Positions 1 through 17,816 of a stretch of 64,000 nt of DNA are shown here, piece by piece. The notes beneath the pieces were generated by a model. That model was given only the letters and a program-made list of their open reading frames with translations, was not told the DNA's origin and did not search any database. Source of the DNA: Trematomus loennbergii (Eukaryota; Chordata; Actinopteri; Perciformes; Nototheniidae). Location: the NCBI GenBank assembly GCA_012861695.1, contig JAAOOA010000066.1, positions 2,196,419-2,260,418 on the forward strand, read 5' to 3'. Numbering within the stretch: the first letter of the stretch is position 1; each line of letters opens with the position of its first letter. Both the position numbers and the translations under genes were made by a program.

Positions 1-1068
1 ATGACAGGAGGTTTCGGTTGTATGGACGGCAGTGTTAGCTGCTGTTTGGCTAGCCGAGATGCTAGCTTATCAAAAGCACGACAGGCTTCCCGAGCAGCTG
101 CTGGGAGCATCCGCTTAGCATTTTTATCACGTCTTCCCCTGCTTTGAAGGAGAAACAGTGGTACTGGTGACCGACCGGTGGCTGTCACACGGCTGTATAC
201 TGGTCCCAGTCCTCCTCCGCACGACTCACATCAGCCGAGCTAATTAGCGAAGCTGCTAAAACAACCTACACAACATAATTCATTTCGCCTGGGCAGTGCG
301 CCTTGCCTTCTTATTAGCTTTTAATAGCTTCCAAACGCACGATTTATGATTAATAAACGTGTATTTCTGATATGATGGGAAAGTCCTCTATTAAACCCGT
401 GTGAAATGGCCGTCAAAGGAACCATATACATAAATGTTAATGAAGAGCACCCCCAATAGCGGACAACAGAGCGGATCTGCAAAGCGACATGAATAATGCA
501 GCTCATGTAGGCTCTGTATCGCTACATTGCTTGGAAATATAAACGTAAAGGTGACAAGACACAGCACAGAAAAACGGGAAGTACGATGGGTTTGCCTTCA
601 AAATAAAAGCACAAATCTTAGTTAAAAACTCATTGCAGCACTTGCTCGCCAAGGAATAGCCACCTAGTTTTGAAAGTCTTTGCTAGGTGTTCTTTTTCCT
701 ACTGTCTCACTTGACACTGATTAAAATATATTACTAAATGTCGTGTAGCTACATAGTAGATAACTGAATATGACAGCCATGTTCACATGTAAATATAAAC
801 GGTATAAACGTCACTACATAATTGCAAATATCGTCGCTACATACTAGTCCCACATCTGTGCAACCTGTCAAAAGGCAGGCAGCTAACGTTAAAGCAATGA
901 CAAGTCAATGAAACCGGTTAGCTTAGCATAGTGGCTAACGATAGCTAGCTCGACGGCGAAGACAGCCCGTATCGTGACACCGACGTGCACAGGCAACCGA
1001 CGACAAAACGCCACAGAGGTGCACTGCAGAGAAGCATTTTATTGCATTTTATCACACAGTGTCCTTAC
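1..1068 (-). other. start of gphn intron 1
   Basis: The stretch lies downstream of the gphn exon 1 donor. I found no further gephyrin exon on the minus strand and no other coding signal. It is ordinary intronic sequence. Confidence 0.6.
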
Positions 1069-1132
1069 CCGTCAGAATCCCCACTCGGGTCTGATGGTCG
1101 TGGTTGGTGAGCACCATCCCGTCCGCCGCCAT
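1069..1132 (-). CDS. gphn: gephyrin, first coding exon
   Basis: This exon encodes the extreme N-terminus of gephyrin, the inhibitory-synapse scaffold that also performs the last steps of molybdenum cofactor synthesis. The 21 codons read MAADGMVLTNHDHQTRVGIL plus T, nearly the vertebrate gephyrin start (remembered human [20 protein letters not shown]). The exon ends in phase 1 at a canonical GTAAGG donor (GT at 1067-1068), so the next codon would be a valine split across the junction, as in mammals. The ATG sits in a GCGGC-rich context typical of a first exon. The gene runs leftwards, so positions 1-1,068 are intron 1 and every other exon lies outside the window. The identification rests on one short but distinctive exon. 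Confidence 0.88.
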
Positions 1133-3798
1133 GTTTACAACCTCTGTCTGCACTGTGCCCGCACATACATAGAAACAGTGAGGTGGTGTGCGGGCTGCTG
1201 CTGCTGCACCACCTCTGGAGGACGGCTCTGTGTGTGTGTGAGCGTGCATGTCCTCTGCTTTAAGGTGTCCTCGTCCTCCAATTAATAAGTGAAGATTTTG
1301 GGCCGCCTAAAAAAAATCACTAGTAGAGAGAGACTACAACACCCAGACTGGTACTGTGTGAAATCCCCCAAAATGAGTAAGGTGACCTATTTGTGAATCA
1401 TACTCATAGTGTCTGATCATTCATCAATCAGTGCTCCATTTTGCACAAAATGTTTTCTAATTTTGTTGGAAGAAGCATACCACAAGCAGTAATTATGCTT
1501 TACTGTGGAAAAAATGGGTTTCATTTAGCTATAAGGGGACATTTGGTCCTTGATTTCCTGCTAACACAGTATGGGCAGTGGTGGTCTTAGGATGTCTAAG
1601 GTGCAGGGGCCAACAAATTAAAAGGCCACCAGCTGCACTCTTCCCCCTACCACTTAGGGAAGCCTATACTTTGTGACAATGATGCCTATTGTTGTAGGCC
1701 TACACAAGAGTGAGCATAGCAAGGGCCCCTTTGACACAAAATCAAACAGATATTTCCACAATAAAAAAACTACATCATAGTCAAATGGCTGCATGTCATA
1801 TCCGCTAAGCTAAATGTGGACTTATACTAAACGTCATCGAGTGTCCGGCTCAATGGCGTTTAGTAGTCTCATTTAGCCATTTGCTAGCAAGCACCGTTTT
1901 TATGACACTTGACAAATTAGATAAATAGGAGAAATTGGAGGAATTCCAGTCAAATATTATCTGTGTTTATTATTGACCTTAAAATCAATTGATAGGACGG
2001 CTATAATCAATGCATGTAGATTTATATCTTATCAAATGCAGGTTATTTCAAATAAAAGCCTGTCCCGTAAATAGGGTATAATTAAAAATATATATATTAC
2101 GCAAGCCAAAGCTGTAATTCTAAACACAAAGAATCTCACTCAGCTTAAGGACAACTTATTCCCCAGGTAAACTAAAGCAGAAAAAAAACACTTATAAACA
2201 AACCAAAATATAAGCAGGCCTGTCTGGCTCATCACATTTAAATTAAGGCATCCTGCTGCCAGCTTGAATGCTACCTTGGCCAGTTTGGCCCCCTAGGAAT
2301 GGATTTAGCTAAAATCACTTATGAAGACTTTGCCGTTATTAAATTGAAGCCTCGATAATCGCAAAGAGCTGTCCTTATGACAATGCTTCTTGTTGCTTGT
2401 GATGAGTGCGGTTAGTGCTAACTAGTGCTTCAATAGATTTGACCGGTCAGTGTTCGGGCAATACCGGCTAACGGAAACCCTGGTCACATGTCTTGGAAGG
2501 AAGAACTACAGGTTTCATGTGACGGATGTGTGACAGAACTCGCTGACCAAGTGTGAAATCAGCATGCTGAGTAGAACACAACATACATTCAAATGTCACC
2601 AGTGCTGAAAATTACTGATTGCTCATGGAGCATGTGATGGGGGTGGCTGCTATATCTGGGACATCCTGCTCCACCTGTGAGCCGCGGTGTAGTGTCCTTT
2701 GACCTGTAATGTCAGAAAGAGTTTGGCAAAATGGCTAATTCTTGAAATATGTAGAAATTATTATGTTCGTTCTTTTTTTTTGGACTAATTGTATTACATT
2801 TATTTTTTCAACTTAATCATCAGAATAAGGGAGGGAAAACAGGGCAATTTATCTCTATTGTTGATTAATCTGTTTTTATAATGTCAATTGCTTGGTATTC
2901 ACTAACTAAAATAATTTTTAAAATAACCTTTTCAGTGATTTTAAGTGTAATGATGGGTAATTTGATATATTTTATTTATAATTTTTGAAAAGAGTTGAGT
3001 TGTCCGTTACTTAAAATTAATGAAAACTTATATTGTACAACACTTCACAGCTTAAAAAAACTATAACAGACTCAAAGAGAAAGACTAAAAACCTAGTATA
3101 CTCAACACTTCTACATATTGAGATGTCCATTACCTAATTTTCTTTGGATACATAAAATATATTAACAGTACTTATAAACTTATAGAAAAAGAACAACATC
3201 TAAAATAGAGCCACCTTTAAAGCTGACAAAACAGAGACAAAGCCATGACCCACAGGTGTTCTCACTTACCTGATTACAACTGGACACATATCTCCCTGTC
3301 CCTTAAATTGTCTTGACATTGGATGGCCTTGCAGAACAAAGAAATCCAAGCGTGACCTATTCATGTGAACCCTTCAAGTAAAACTGCCTCATTAAATGAT
3401 TGGGTAATACAGTTCAGTCTATTTGCATTATTTATTAGGATACAGATTTATTGATGTAATGCAATCCCCATTATAGTTTCACTGAACCTGAACCCAAGCA
3501 GAGGTTTAATCATCATGAACTGGAAACGTCTTTGTCTTCCTAAAATCATTGTGGAACTATATATCGTTGGTTTTATAATTATGTAATTTATCACAAAAAC
3601 TAGTAGGTCTGTCATTAGCAATAATTGCTAGCAATTAGCTTTAGCAATAATAGTACTTACGTTCCTTCCTGGAATTGTTAGTTTGACAAAAAAAAGCTGA
3701 TGTCCTGTTACTATTTTATTTCCCCTGACATTTGAGATAATCACATGATGGAAAATGAGTTCAAATGATTTTGACAATAATACCAATATTATTTCAGT
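1133..3798. other. gphn 5' flank and intergenic DNA
   Basis: About 1,133-1,260 is the likely gphn 5' UTR or promoter side, with CTG/GCC-rich and short TG-rich sequence. A reversed copy of the dispersed repeat family described elsewhere as R lies near 1,800-1,930, recognisable by its 'gtagtctcatttagcca' core. The rest is AT-rich, without a reading frame I would defend. Confidence 0.5.
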
Positions 3799-4446
3799 TC
3801 AGTCTCCAGTGTAGATGATTTTTATAGTCGTTACATCTTGCTCCTCTACAGGTTTTGAGTTTTTTAGCTCATCGTTTCCTATTGAGAAGAGGCTGCAGTT
3901 GACTTTGAGAACCCATTCTGTGATCCTCTGCTCAGTGTAGTACTCATCCTCACTGTCCTCCTTCAGCCTCTCCAGACAACCACAGCACTCAGATTCTGTT
4001 TCAGAAGCTGAGACATCAGAGCAGAGATCTCTTTGTTTCCTTGCTTCGGCGGGCCTAGCATCAGGTTTAACCGTGACGGGCATCATCGTATTGCTGTCAT
4101 TGGCACCGGGATCAGCAACGTCATACTTCTTTTGTCGTACCGTAGGGTCCACTGTTGCTGGATTTGCTCTTATCTCTGCTTCCTGAATTGCTGTTTTGTT
4201 TGCTGCTGCAAGAGCAATACAGACTTTGAGATATTTGTTAGACTCATGAATAACTTTCCCACGTAGTTTAACCAACAGATGAAACACTGTATTTTCTATG
4301 ATTACAGTACCAGTTGGTAAATAGGGTCTATATTCCTTTGGTTTAGCCCATTCCTTTCTGTCCACTGGTAAATCACCAGTGGTTCTTGATTGGTAGAAGA
4401 GAGATGCTTTTCATTTGTCTTGGTTTGGACGGACCCTTTTAGACAT
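3799..4446 (-). pseudogene. unrecognised reading frame interrupted by one TGA
   Basis: Read from an ATG at 4446-4444 (MSKRVRPNQDK), one frame continues to a TAG-type end at 3799, broken only by a TGA at 4413-4411. The downstream 200 or so residues look protein-like: a lysine/proline-rich N-terminal part (KEYRPYLPTGTVIIENTVF), a serine/glutamate-rich linker with the motif SASETESECCGC, then an amphipathic stretch (ITEWVLKVNCSLF) and end TIKIIYTGD. I do not recognise the family. The stop sits where an arginine CGA codon would become TGA by a CpG transition. It may be a decayed retrocopy, an exon of an unannotated gene, or chance. I saw no splice sites that clearly bound it and no poly-A tail next to its 3' end. 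Confidence 0.35.
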
Positions 4447-6456
4447 TTTGACTGCGCCAGGACGTGTGCAGTACGGGCTAATATTTGCAGCTGCTTGTGA
4501 ATAAAATGATGATCCTGTGCTGTTGTTGCAACAATCCGTAGAGCACATCATCCCCAGTTCCCCCAAACACCGGCCACCGAATGGCAACCGTGGTCCAATT
4601 GACCTCAACAAAGCTGAAGGTCTAAAGACAAACGCCAGAAGAAGAAGAACCGTCAGTACACCATTCCTATGGATGCCGATCTCCAACGATTTACTTCTCA
4701 GTTCAGAAACATTCTATCCCTGTCGTAACCCTAACTGGTTGATGTCTTTATAGCTTCAACAGTTTGTTGCATCCTCTGTCAGAAAAAAGTGATCTATCTT
4801 TGGACGCAGGCAGACCCACTTGTCTGTCAACCTTTCCTTATACTCCCTTGCCCGCCCACTCCACAGACACATATGCACACACACACAACCCAGAGCAGTC
4901 ACTTAATCTGTAACATTACCCATTGGTTACCTGAAAGGACCTAAACACTTGGACAGTTGAGGTGCAGAAGATATTGTGTTTATTTCTTATTTGCTTTAGC
5001 TCTATTCTTGAATAAATTGTTAAAACAAGTTTAAATGAAGTTTTTTTTTCACTGCACTGTACGATAAACGTTTGTATTGTATTCACTTTGCCCGGTGAAT
5101 GTTTACAAACTGTTGAAATTGTAATCTAAAAAGCTCAGGGAGTTAGCATTGCAAAAGCTCACTCGACAAAAAGTCAATGGTATTCGGATTTTGAAATATT
5201 GCAGAAAAAAAGATCTTTGGAAAACATAGTGATATTTACACTTTTTGTTAAGTAGCTGAATTTCCACATATTAACATTAGTTTTATAATTGTTCAAGCTT
5301 AAATGCAATGGGCAGAGGTAAATAGCTCTAACTAACTACATCACGGTCACATGACTTTACTAAGCTTAAGGCGGCTAAGTATCAGCGTCATGAAGTTTAA
5401 TAGTCTCATTCATGTAAAAAAAACGTAAAAGCTTCACAAGTTCACAGGTACATTGTTAAAGGATGTGTTTTGTGTCACAGAACAAAAGGTAAAATGTTGT
5501 AAGTGTATTTTAACCATAAACGTTATTTCGGAAATGTAACCAAAAAACCAATCAAATAACTGCTTATTTCAAGACTAGGGAGCCCGGAAATGCTAAAATG
5601 TAACCTATTTCTAGGTTTGGAACTCATTCATTCGGCACTCTATAACTACGATTGTAGGCTTATGGAATTTTGACCAGCTTTAGCAGAAATACAATAGCCC
5701 ATCAAACTGTTGCAGCAATCGCAGTTTAGAAAATGTCAAGACTATTTAAAAAAGCTAATCCACCCAGCATTTCTATGAAGCGTCCCCGGCTATAAAAAAG
5801 GTTTGTTATCTCTACAGCCATGATTGTAACAGACCTGAATTAGACCTCAATTAGACGACATGACTCCAGCAGGATACACAGAGTCAGTGCACCCTGCTCT
5901 TGCCATTAACAAACTAAATACAAAGTGTTAATTAGTTCTAGATTAAGCCAGCTGGCTGTTTCCCCCCGCTTCCTGTCTTCATGCTTAGCTAGGCTAACAT
6001 TCCTTGACTCCTTATTCCAGGTGTTTACATCTGGATCTTTTCCCCCGAGGATATTTAGCCTTTCCTCTTGACTCTTTTCTCCTTCGTGTTAGTAACCTTT
6101 ATAATGAGTTGACATGGTGTGTGTGTGAGCTTAGTTTCCAACCATCTACATATTCTATCATTTTGTCATGCTGAATATATTTGAAGCAATTGTAAAATGT
6201 CTCTCTCCTCATTTGCTTTTCCTTTGGTTTCTACCATTTTTGTGTTGTATGCTATGAAAATGTTTGTGATTATTGGGCTGAATCAAGAGTCTTCCAAACA
6301 TGTCTCCCAGGTGATGCCTACTGTTATATTCACTACTAAGGGCATCTGATCTGGCACTTAGCCACTTACCCAATTATTTAGTCAGAGCAGGAAATGACTC
6401 TGAAGCCAGCTGAAAACCCAAGCCTACGTTTTAACTTTTCAGTTTGAAGTCACGTC
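4447..6456. other. intergenic DNA with a dispersed repeat copy
   Basis: Contains a reversed copy of repeat family R at about 5,240-5,560 (core 'gaagtttaatagtctcatt' near 5,392). The remainder is AT-rich and I see no gene. Confidence 0.45.
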
Positions 6457-6707
6457 TTAAAGGGGACCTATCATGCAAAATGCACTTTTTGATGTCTTTT
6501 ATATATATGTGTCCCCGGTGTGTCAGGGAACTCACAAAGTGTCAGAAAATAAAACCCTCTCTCTTTTCCTCCGTTCCCAAATCTCTAAAAACGGGGGTAC
6601 AACGGAGCTGATCCAGATTTGCGTCCGATATGACGTAATATCGGAAATGTGGACCCATGGCACTATCAGAAACAATGCTATCACTTTTCCCACAAAGGTT
6701 AATCAGA

Positions 6708-6747
6708 ACTTAGTTCATGAGAACTCTTTAGTTCTCATGAACTAAGT
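6708..6747. repeat. perfect 17-bp palindrome with 6-base loop
   Basis: The arms 6708-6724 (ACTTAGTTCATGAGAAC) and 6731-6747 are exact reverse complements separated by TCTTTA. The hairpin lies at the junction between the TTAA element and the inserted MITE, and may be the subterminal part of the inserted element. Confidence 0.85.
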
Positions 6748-6749
6748 AC

Positions 6750-7305
6750 AGATCGCGTTCACACCGGAATAAGTCCCTGGGGGGCAAATGAAGCCGCTGA
6801 CGTCACTTCTTCTTCTTCTGCTTTGGGTTTACTGGCAGGCCGCAAACAACTTCACGGCGTATACTGCCACCCGAAGTCCCCGGCCGGAAGTCCCCGGAGT
6901 TGGGGACTGGCTTCAGTAGAAGCTGCTGGGACTTAAATCGCCAGAACGCCGACACCTCCTCATCTCCACCGCTCCCATGTTTTCTTTTGTGTTGCCATAA
7001 GTTAGTCTCTCTGCGTTTGTGCGCTGGGCTAATGCTAATAATGCTAATGCAAGGATAATAAAATGGCGGCTTCACAAAACTTTTTGGGAGTTTTACGGGG
7101 CGTGGTTTGCAATCCGCCCAGCCAATCAGAAATATGGAACCTTTTTCTCCCACGAAAGTCCCTGCTCTCTAGCAGGGACGGAAAAGGGAGTAAAAAGGTT
7201 CTCATTAACTAATTTTTGTTCCGGATTTTTTTGGTGTGAACGCAACATTTCGGAACTATATCGGAACTAAAGTGGGAAAAGTACTGCGGTGTGAACGCGC
7301 CTAAT
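6750..7305 (+). mobile_element. MITE with GCGTTCACACC / GGTGTGAACGC ends, nested in copy A
   Basis: The left end at about 6,753 reads CGCGTTCACACCGG and the right end near 7,290-7,303 reads GGTGTGAACGCGCC, an inverted pair. It splits the TTAA element, so it inserted later. No coding capacity. Confidence 0.6.
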
Positions 7306-7732
7306 AGTCTTTGTTTACATTAGCAAGCATCGCTAACACTCGCTAACGCTGTACTGGAGAGAGTATGTGGAAATAAAGAAAGGAACTCACCTTGTGGTAA
7401 ACCGGCAAGAGAAAAAGCATTTGAGCTCCATACTGTTTCAGAAATAATCCTTGATGTGGTTTGGAACGTGATATGGCGTTTAATCACGGCAGCATTTAGC
7501 TGTATCTCGTAGATTTCTGAGCAGGCATTAGCTCCCCCACCTCTTTTTTTTTTTTCAAGCTAAGGACCCCGAACCTGCAGTTATCTAGCAGGCCTGAAAT
7601 AGAGGGATATGAGGGATGTCTAAAATGCATGATCTGTTTGATATTTTGAGCAAAACACATCATAGACATGTTTTTTTATATATCTGAGACCCATAATATA
7701 TGCCTAAAAATAGCATGATAGGAGATCTTTAA

Positions 7733-8934
7733 GAGCTCCTCACCCCCTCTTCCACTGAGTTGAGTTCTGTTCTAGGTCCGTGGGCTAGTTTTATTTGGAG
7801 TTGGTTGAACTTGTGAAGCCAGTTTGAATTGCAAGAGTGACTTCTCCAACGTTGTACTCCAAAGAGTACGAGTAACGTGGCTTTTAGTATGCGACTATAG
7901 TTCAGTGGATTTATCTGACCGCTAGAGTGGTATGCTGCTCATGTTCCACCGGTGTTCAACCTACCTTTTCCTAATCCTAGCCGCTTCTTGGAATAAGTAA
8001 TTTACGGTTAGACTGTCTCAGCAGTAACACCCATTGATGCATATTTCACCAAAAATGTAGGGGTTTTTTTCAGTTTTAATTGTCAATGGTAGGCAACATA
8101 GCACCCTAAATTTGAAGGATTGTATCATGTGAAGCGGGAGTGAATTCCGCTGTTAACGCAACAATGATAGCAAAAGGGTAGTCATAGTGAAAAATAATTA
8201 TATGTCCCATGTATGCTTGGTTAATGTTCCATGACATTTTTAAATGTATGGTTGTGTTCTAGCCATTTTCCGATCTTACGCTACTGCTTCTCCAACTTTC
8301 TTGCTGTGAACTGTTGTGGCTCCGTAAATCCCGTCCTAGCCTCCAATTTACGTTGTTCGCTGTTCTCGTGCCAACTGAGCAAATAGTTGAATGGAACCAG
8401 TTTTTGGAGCTTAGAGCCAGGGCCACTGCAGTTGAAACCGGAAAACTTTATTCGCAAACAGGCACTGGTCCTGCTTTAGAAGGGGTATCAGTATTTTTAC
8501 ACTGTAGTTGTGCTACTTAATGTCTTTCTAATTTTTCCACCACTGATTATTAGGCAGCTGTCACAGATATTGTGCACTTCAATTGCACCCATGGACGGAT
8601 GGAATGAATGAAAAGAATACTGATCAAATATAGTTTTGGCAAGAAACCACAGAAAGCGCCTCCTTTGTGACAGAACCTACAAAATGTTAGGTAGTGATAC
8701 ACAATTGTCATTCGTCTCAAATATCCTGGCATACGCTGTACAGTCAAAATGACAATGACTATAATACCTTCAGTTGTCTAGAGATATGCATATTACTGAA
8801 CATGACGCTGTGCACGTCAGCTCTAGAGTTGCAGTGGACGTATTATGAGCTGTGTGTTTTGGTCTGTGTAACCATACCCTGTCTGCATAGCCTTCAGGCC
8901 ACGGTGAGCTCACTTCTTCCACTGACAGCCAGGA

Positions 8935-8936
<2 letters not shown>
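7733..8936. other. intergenic DNA, no gene seen
   Basis: A short open frame near 8,314-8,520 has no recognisable protein character. Nothing else stands out. Confidence 0.4.

Positions 8937-9008
<72 letters not shown>
8937..9008 (+). repeat. (GT)n microsatellite
   Basis: About 36 uninterrupted GT units in intergenic DNA. Confidence 0.97.
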
Positions 9009-9010
<2 letters not shown>

Positions 9011-9781
9011 GTGTGTAGTGTCCTGTGCATATTCAATTGCATGTCTATCAACCAGTAACAATGTTCGGGCTGCAAGAAACTTTCAAGCCTGTCAAATTTT
9101 ATCGAAAAATTAATATCAAGAATTTATCACATATAATGTTTCTTTCTGAATGAATGTAGCTAACTATATAAATAATATAGAGATTATAAGACACTGGGCT
9201 ATTTGAAAGACAACAAAAAAGTTAAGTTAAAGAGGTAATTAATGAGTTAAAACAAAATGTATTTCTAAATATATAAAATATTACAAAAATAAATTATGAA
9301 ATATACATAAGGCACCCTGACCCTGAAGTCTTCACTCTAAGGTCTGAAGATCAACACATCTCACCATTTGAGACACACAGATCATAAGTCATCATATGTG
9401 GATGAGCAATGGCACAACATGACATGCTCTCTTTTTGGACACAACATGATTTAATGCTCGACATCATGAGAATGGATTATGTGGCATTATCAGATGATAT
9501 GCTACTGTTGAATATACATTAGTTGTAAAGTAGATCAAAAGGTTAAAGGTTAGGGTAAGAAGGCTTTTATTCTGGGTGTACGGCCTTTAGCAAAATGGTA
9601 TCATGAGAATATAAGGGTATAGCAAATCAGAAAGCTATTAAAACAAATCTATTGTAAAATGTTGTCTGTCATTTGTTTGTAGAAAGATATTGAAAAATAG
9701 TGCAATGTATTTGTTGCCATATGAAAGAGTGAAATAGTCTCTGTGGCGTCACCCATTGGTTATTGGCCTATGGTTATAATA

Positions 9782-9829
<48 letters not shown>

Positions 9830-11040
9830 TACATGGGATTTTTATAGCGCTTTTCCAAATGCTCAAAGACGCTTTATACTGGTTTTGAAGCCTTGTTGCT
9901 TTGGCCATTGCCATCTTGACATGAAGTCATGTGACCATCGTGTACTTCCAATACATAATAAATATACAGTATGTGGTTATCACTAGGACTAATACTAATA
10001 CACCACTGTACTGTATATATTGTATTACAATATATGGCAATTTAAAAGTTTATATCATTTTTTGTATCTATTTTATTTTATCTTAAATTGGACATGTAAC
10101 ATCTTATGTGTAATATAAATATATTTATTTAATTGTATCGTGTTATTGCACATTCTTATTTGACTTCCTATGTCTACATACACATTTGAACTATATTTTG
10201 TATAACATTATAACACCTGATTTTCCCTAGGATAAATAGAGTAATCTAAACTTCATTCTGATTACATTTAAATGATTGACATAAGTATGTACCATATAAA
10301 GGCACCTTTCATAAACAGAGAATGAGAGTGTTTTGGTCATTGGAATAGCACTTATAGATGTAATGAAATCTCAAGTGTTGATTCAAGGTGAAGTCATACA
10401 GAGCCTAAGAACCATTCTGAAGTGTACCACATGAGGGCAGTATTACAATGCTTTACGAGGATAACAGCTGCAGCAATGCATACACACCATGGATGTATAA
10501 TAAGAACATGACACCTGACCTTTGATGCAATATGTTAAGAACATAGTATTTCTACTTTTGCAAAGAATTTGAGCAATTATTTTGCTATATAACATTGCCT
10601 CATAGCAGCCATGTCTGCAGTGTGCTTTTGTTTGACACACACAGAGTCTTACTGTTTGCATGTGAAGGGACATCCCAATGGGACAATGGAATGCTTTATT
10701 TTGACCCCTTTCATCTTTTTCATGTACAACGTCCATATTCTGTCAGCTTGTATGTCAGACAGGCTTGTACAAGGCAGGGCTATGTACCCTGTGCCCATTT
10801 CTCATCGAAAAGCGTGATAACAGAACTTAACTTACTTTAATCCACAAAATTAATTCTTGAAATTCAGAATCAGAAAACGTTCTTTATCCCACGGGAAATT
10901 GGGTAAAACTATGATAAAGGGTGAGAAATAATTCACCTTAGATAAAACCACTTATACTGCACTATCTACACACAGTCACTAATGTTCAGCAGTTACATTT
11001 TGCTTTGTTACAATGCGCATGCGCAGCTTGTAGGTTGCCT
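9009..11040. other. intergenic DNA with microsatellite and LINE-tail fragment
   Basis: An (ATA)n/(TAA)n microsatellite spans about 9,775-9,829 and runs into 'tatagcgcttttccaaatg', a common fish repeat motif. A reversed LINE 3' tail ('ctttatcccacgggaaatt') lies at about 10,866-10,905. No gene seen. Confidence 0.5.
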
Positions 11041-11048
11041 GCCTGGCA

Positions 11049-11061
11049 GTGCCATAGCAAC
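11049..11061 (+). promoter_or_regulatory. X-box-like RFX site in dnal1 promoter
   Basis: GTGCCATAGCAAC lies 17 bases before the dnal1 start codon. The right half-site AGCAAC matches the RFX consensus RGYAAC, and the left half is one base short of GTNRCC. RFX factors switch on motile-cilium genes, so a site here fits the gene. A second GTTGCC half-site lies just upstream at about 11,034-11,039. Confidence 0.5.
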
Positions 11062-11077
11062 CAGGGCAGACATCAAC

Positions 11078-15996
<4,919 letters not shown>

Positions 15997-16115
15997 GAAG
16001 CGTAACCATCTGCAAAACTAGAATCACCTTTCCAAAGAGTCTTCCCTTTTTAAAGTTTTGTATGGTTTGTCATGGTGCTTTCCTTTATACAAAATGACTT
16101 TTACAACAGTACACC

Positions 16116-16121
16116 AATAAA
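16116..16121 (+). promoter_or_regulatory. dnal1 polyadenylation signal
   Basis: AATAAA lies 120 bases after the dnal1 stop codon, the first good match downstream. Confidence 0.6.
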
Positions 16122-16559
16122 AGCACACACGTACATTTTAGAACTATAAAACAATTATTAAATGGTTAATACCTGCAGGCCTTGCGACCATAAAAAAGGT
16201 TTTAATGAGACCTTATTAAAAGATTCAAAAGTGTTGTTGTCATATGCACAATAGCTACAGTGCAGTTGTTGGCAATACAAACCCTAAGTCCTTCTGAAGG
16301 CTCCTCCAGCAATGCAACATTCAATATACTTTAGAAATAAGAATAAAAACACATTAAATAGTGCAAGTGACTAATACAAATGCAGAATTGGAGAGAGGCT
16401 TAATACACAGAAGCCTTCCATCGCCGCATTTTAAACTGAAAATTGAAACAGAACTAATGTGGGCAAAAAAAACTTTTTAAACTTACAATGTGTTTTTTTT
16501 GTATTGTCCTTGATTTTGTATGCATCTCTATGTACCTCCAGCAAGAACTAAAGCACAAT

Positions 16560-16562
<3 letters not shown>

Positions 16563-16632
<70 letters not shown>
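16563..16632 (+). repeat. (CA)n microsatellite
   Basis: About 35 CA units downstream of dnal1, outside any recognised gene. Confidence 0.97.
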
Positions 16633-16636
<4 letters not shown>

Positions 16637-17600
16637 GAGTAAAGACATGTGTGTGTATCAGATGTTGATCAGGTAATACTAGTAGCTAAATGCTGATCCC
16701 TCCATAGTATTTCTATGGAGATGTTGCCAAATAAAGCTAAATATTAGCTCTATGCTACATTTACGTCAAATTGGACATTTCATACTGTTTTTGCTATCAG
16801 AATTCTCGAATACGCTGAAATTAGGTTCTATTACCAAACTAACTTCTCAGACGGTTATTAGCAGTAGCATTACATTAGGAGGTTACATTTGTATGTATTA
16901 TTCTCATGGGATTTGAAGGCACCATACTGTATACATCTACACCTCCCTAGCTCTTCAGAGTGAAAACTTGGATGACCTAAACACATCCATAGATCAGTTT
17001 GGCCCTGTGTTTGAGGTCATGTAGTGTCTGTCAAGAGTTTTTGAAACTACTCTATTTTCAGGCTTATTTTGGATCAATACATTCTACATTGTTCCTGTTC
17101 CTTGTGATACCAAGGTTAATGCATGTAGCATGTCTTCATTATTTACATTACACATTATCTGTGTAAAATTATTTTGATGTTTTAAATTATTCAGGTAGGT
17201 TTGTACATACAATTGTAAGATGTTTTTTTTTATGATTTAGATTTTTGAAATAAATACTGTTGAAGTAAATCAGTTGTGCCTTGATAATATATGATAATAT
17301 AGTATAGATTTAGTTCTAAAGCAAAACACTTTATTTATTGTTGTCATAACATTTATTTCCAGATGTGAAGTGCTTTTTTAGATGTGACTTCTAGTACAGG
17401 CAGAGGGAAAACCTATTTTAGACTGTCAAATTATAAATGTTGTTTTTTTTGCAAGCATTAATATACATAAATTGCGTTGATTTGTACACAATTATTGCAC
17501 AAAATGGTTTTCAATATTTGCTTGTTTGATTTTTGTTTCATATTAAGTGTAGAGTTGATCATGGTCCTAGGTGTCGGTAACGCAGTTTAACGGCACCATA
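16633..17600. other. dnal1-tedc1 intergenic DNA
   Basis: AT-rich sequence without a recognisable gene or element. Confidence 0.45.
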
Positions 17601-17630
17601 ACACCGACATATAAGAAGGAGAAGAAGAGT

Positions 17631-17662
17631 CACTTCCTGGCAACAGCCTCGTACCCGGAAGT
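17631..17662 (+). promoter_or_regulatory. paired ETS-like sites upstream of tedc1
   Basis: CACTTCCTG (17631-17639) and CCGGAAGT (17655-17662) are ETS-factor core motifs in opposite orientations, separated by GGCAACAG, which resembles an RFX half-site. They lie about 155-185 bases before the tedc1 ATG in a locally GC-richer stretch. Promoter use is inference. Confidence 0.4.
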
Positions 17663-17816
17663 TGTTGTCTTCGCCGCGAAATATCAACAGCTCAACTTCC
17701 AAGCGTTAGATTTTAAATTAAAAATGTGTGAAAAAGGTTGTCGGTACTGGTCTTAATGTAATAGCTGAGTGGATATACAGTTTCTTCATACTCGTATAGT
17801 GACTCAGCTGTGTGTA

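Larger units (their letters stand above)
6457..7732 (+). mobile_element. TTAA-flanked MITE, piggyBac-like (copy A), carrying an insertion
   Basis: The element starts TTAAAGGGGACCTATCATGC and ends with the imperfect inverted copy GCATGATAGGAGATCTTTAA, so TTAA flanks both ends (6457-6460, 7729-7732). TTAA target sites are the signature of the piggyBac superfamily. No transposase is present. Its interior is interrupted at about 6,700-7,305 by a different short transposon. Five further copies of the family occur in the window. Confidence 0.75.

Noticed and set aside
8314..8520. Small 68-residue frame
   Set aside because: No family resemblance, no splice context, length expected by chance.
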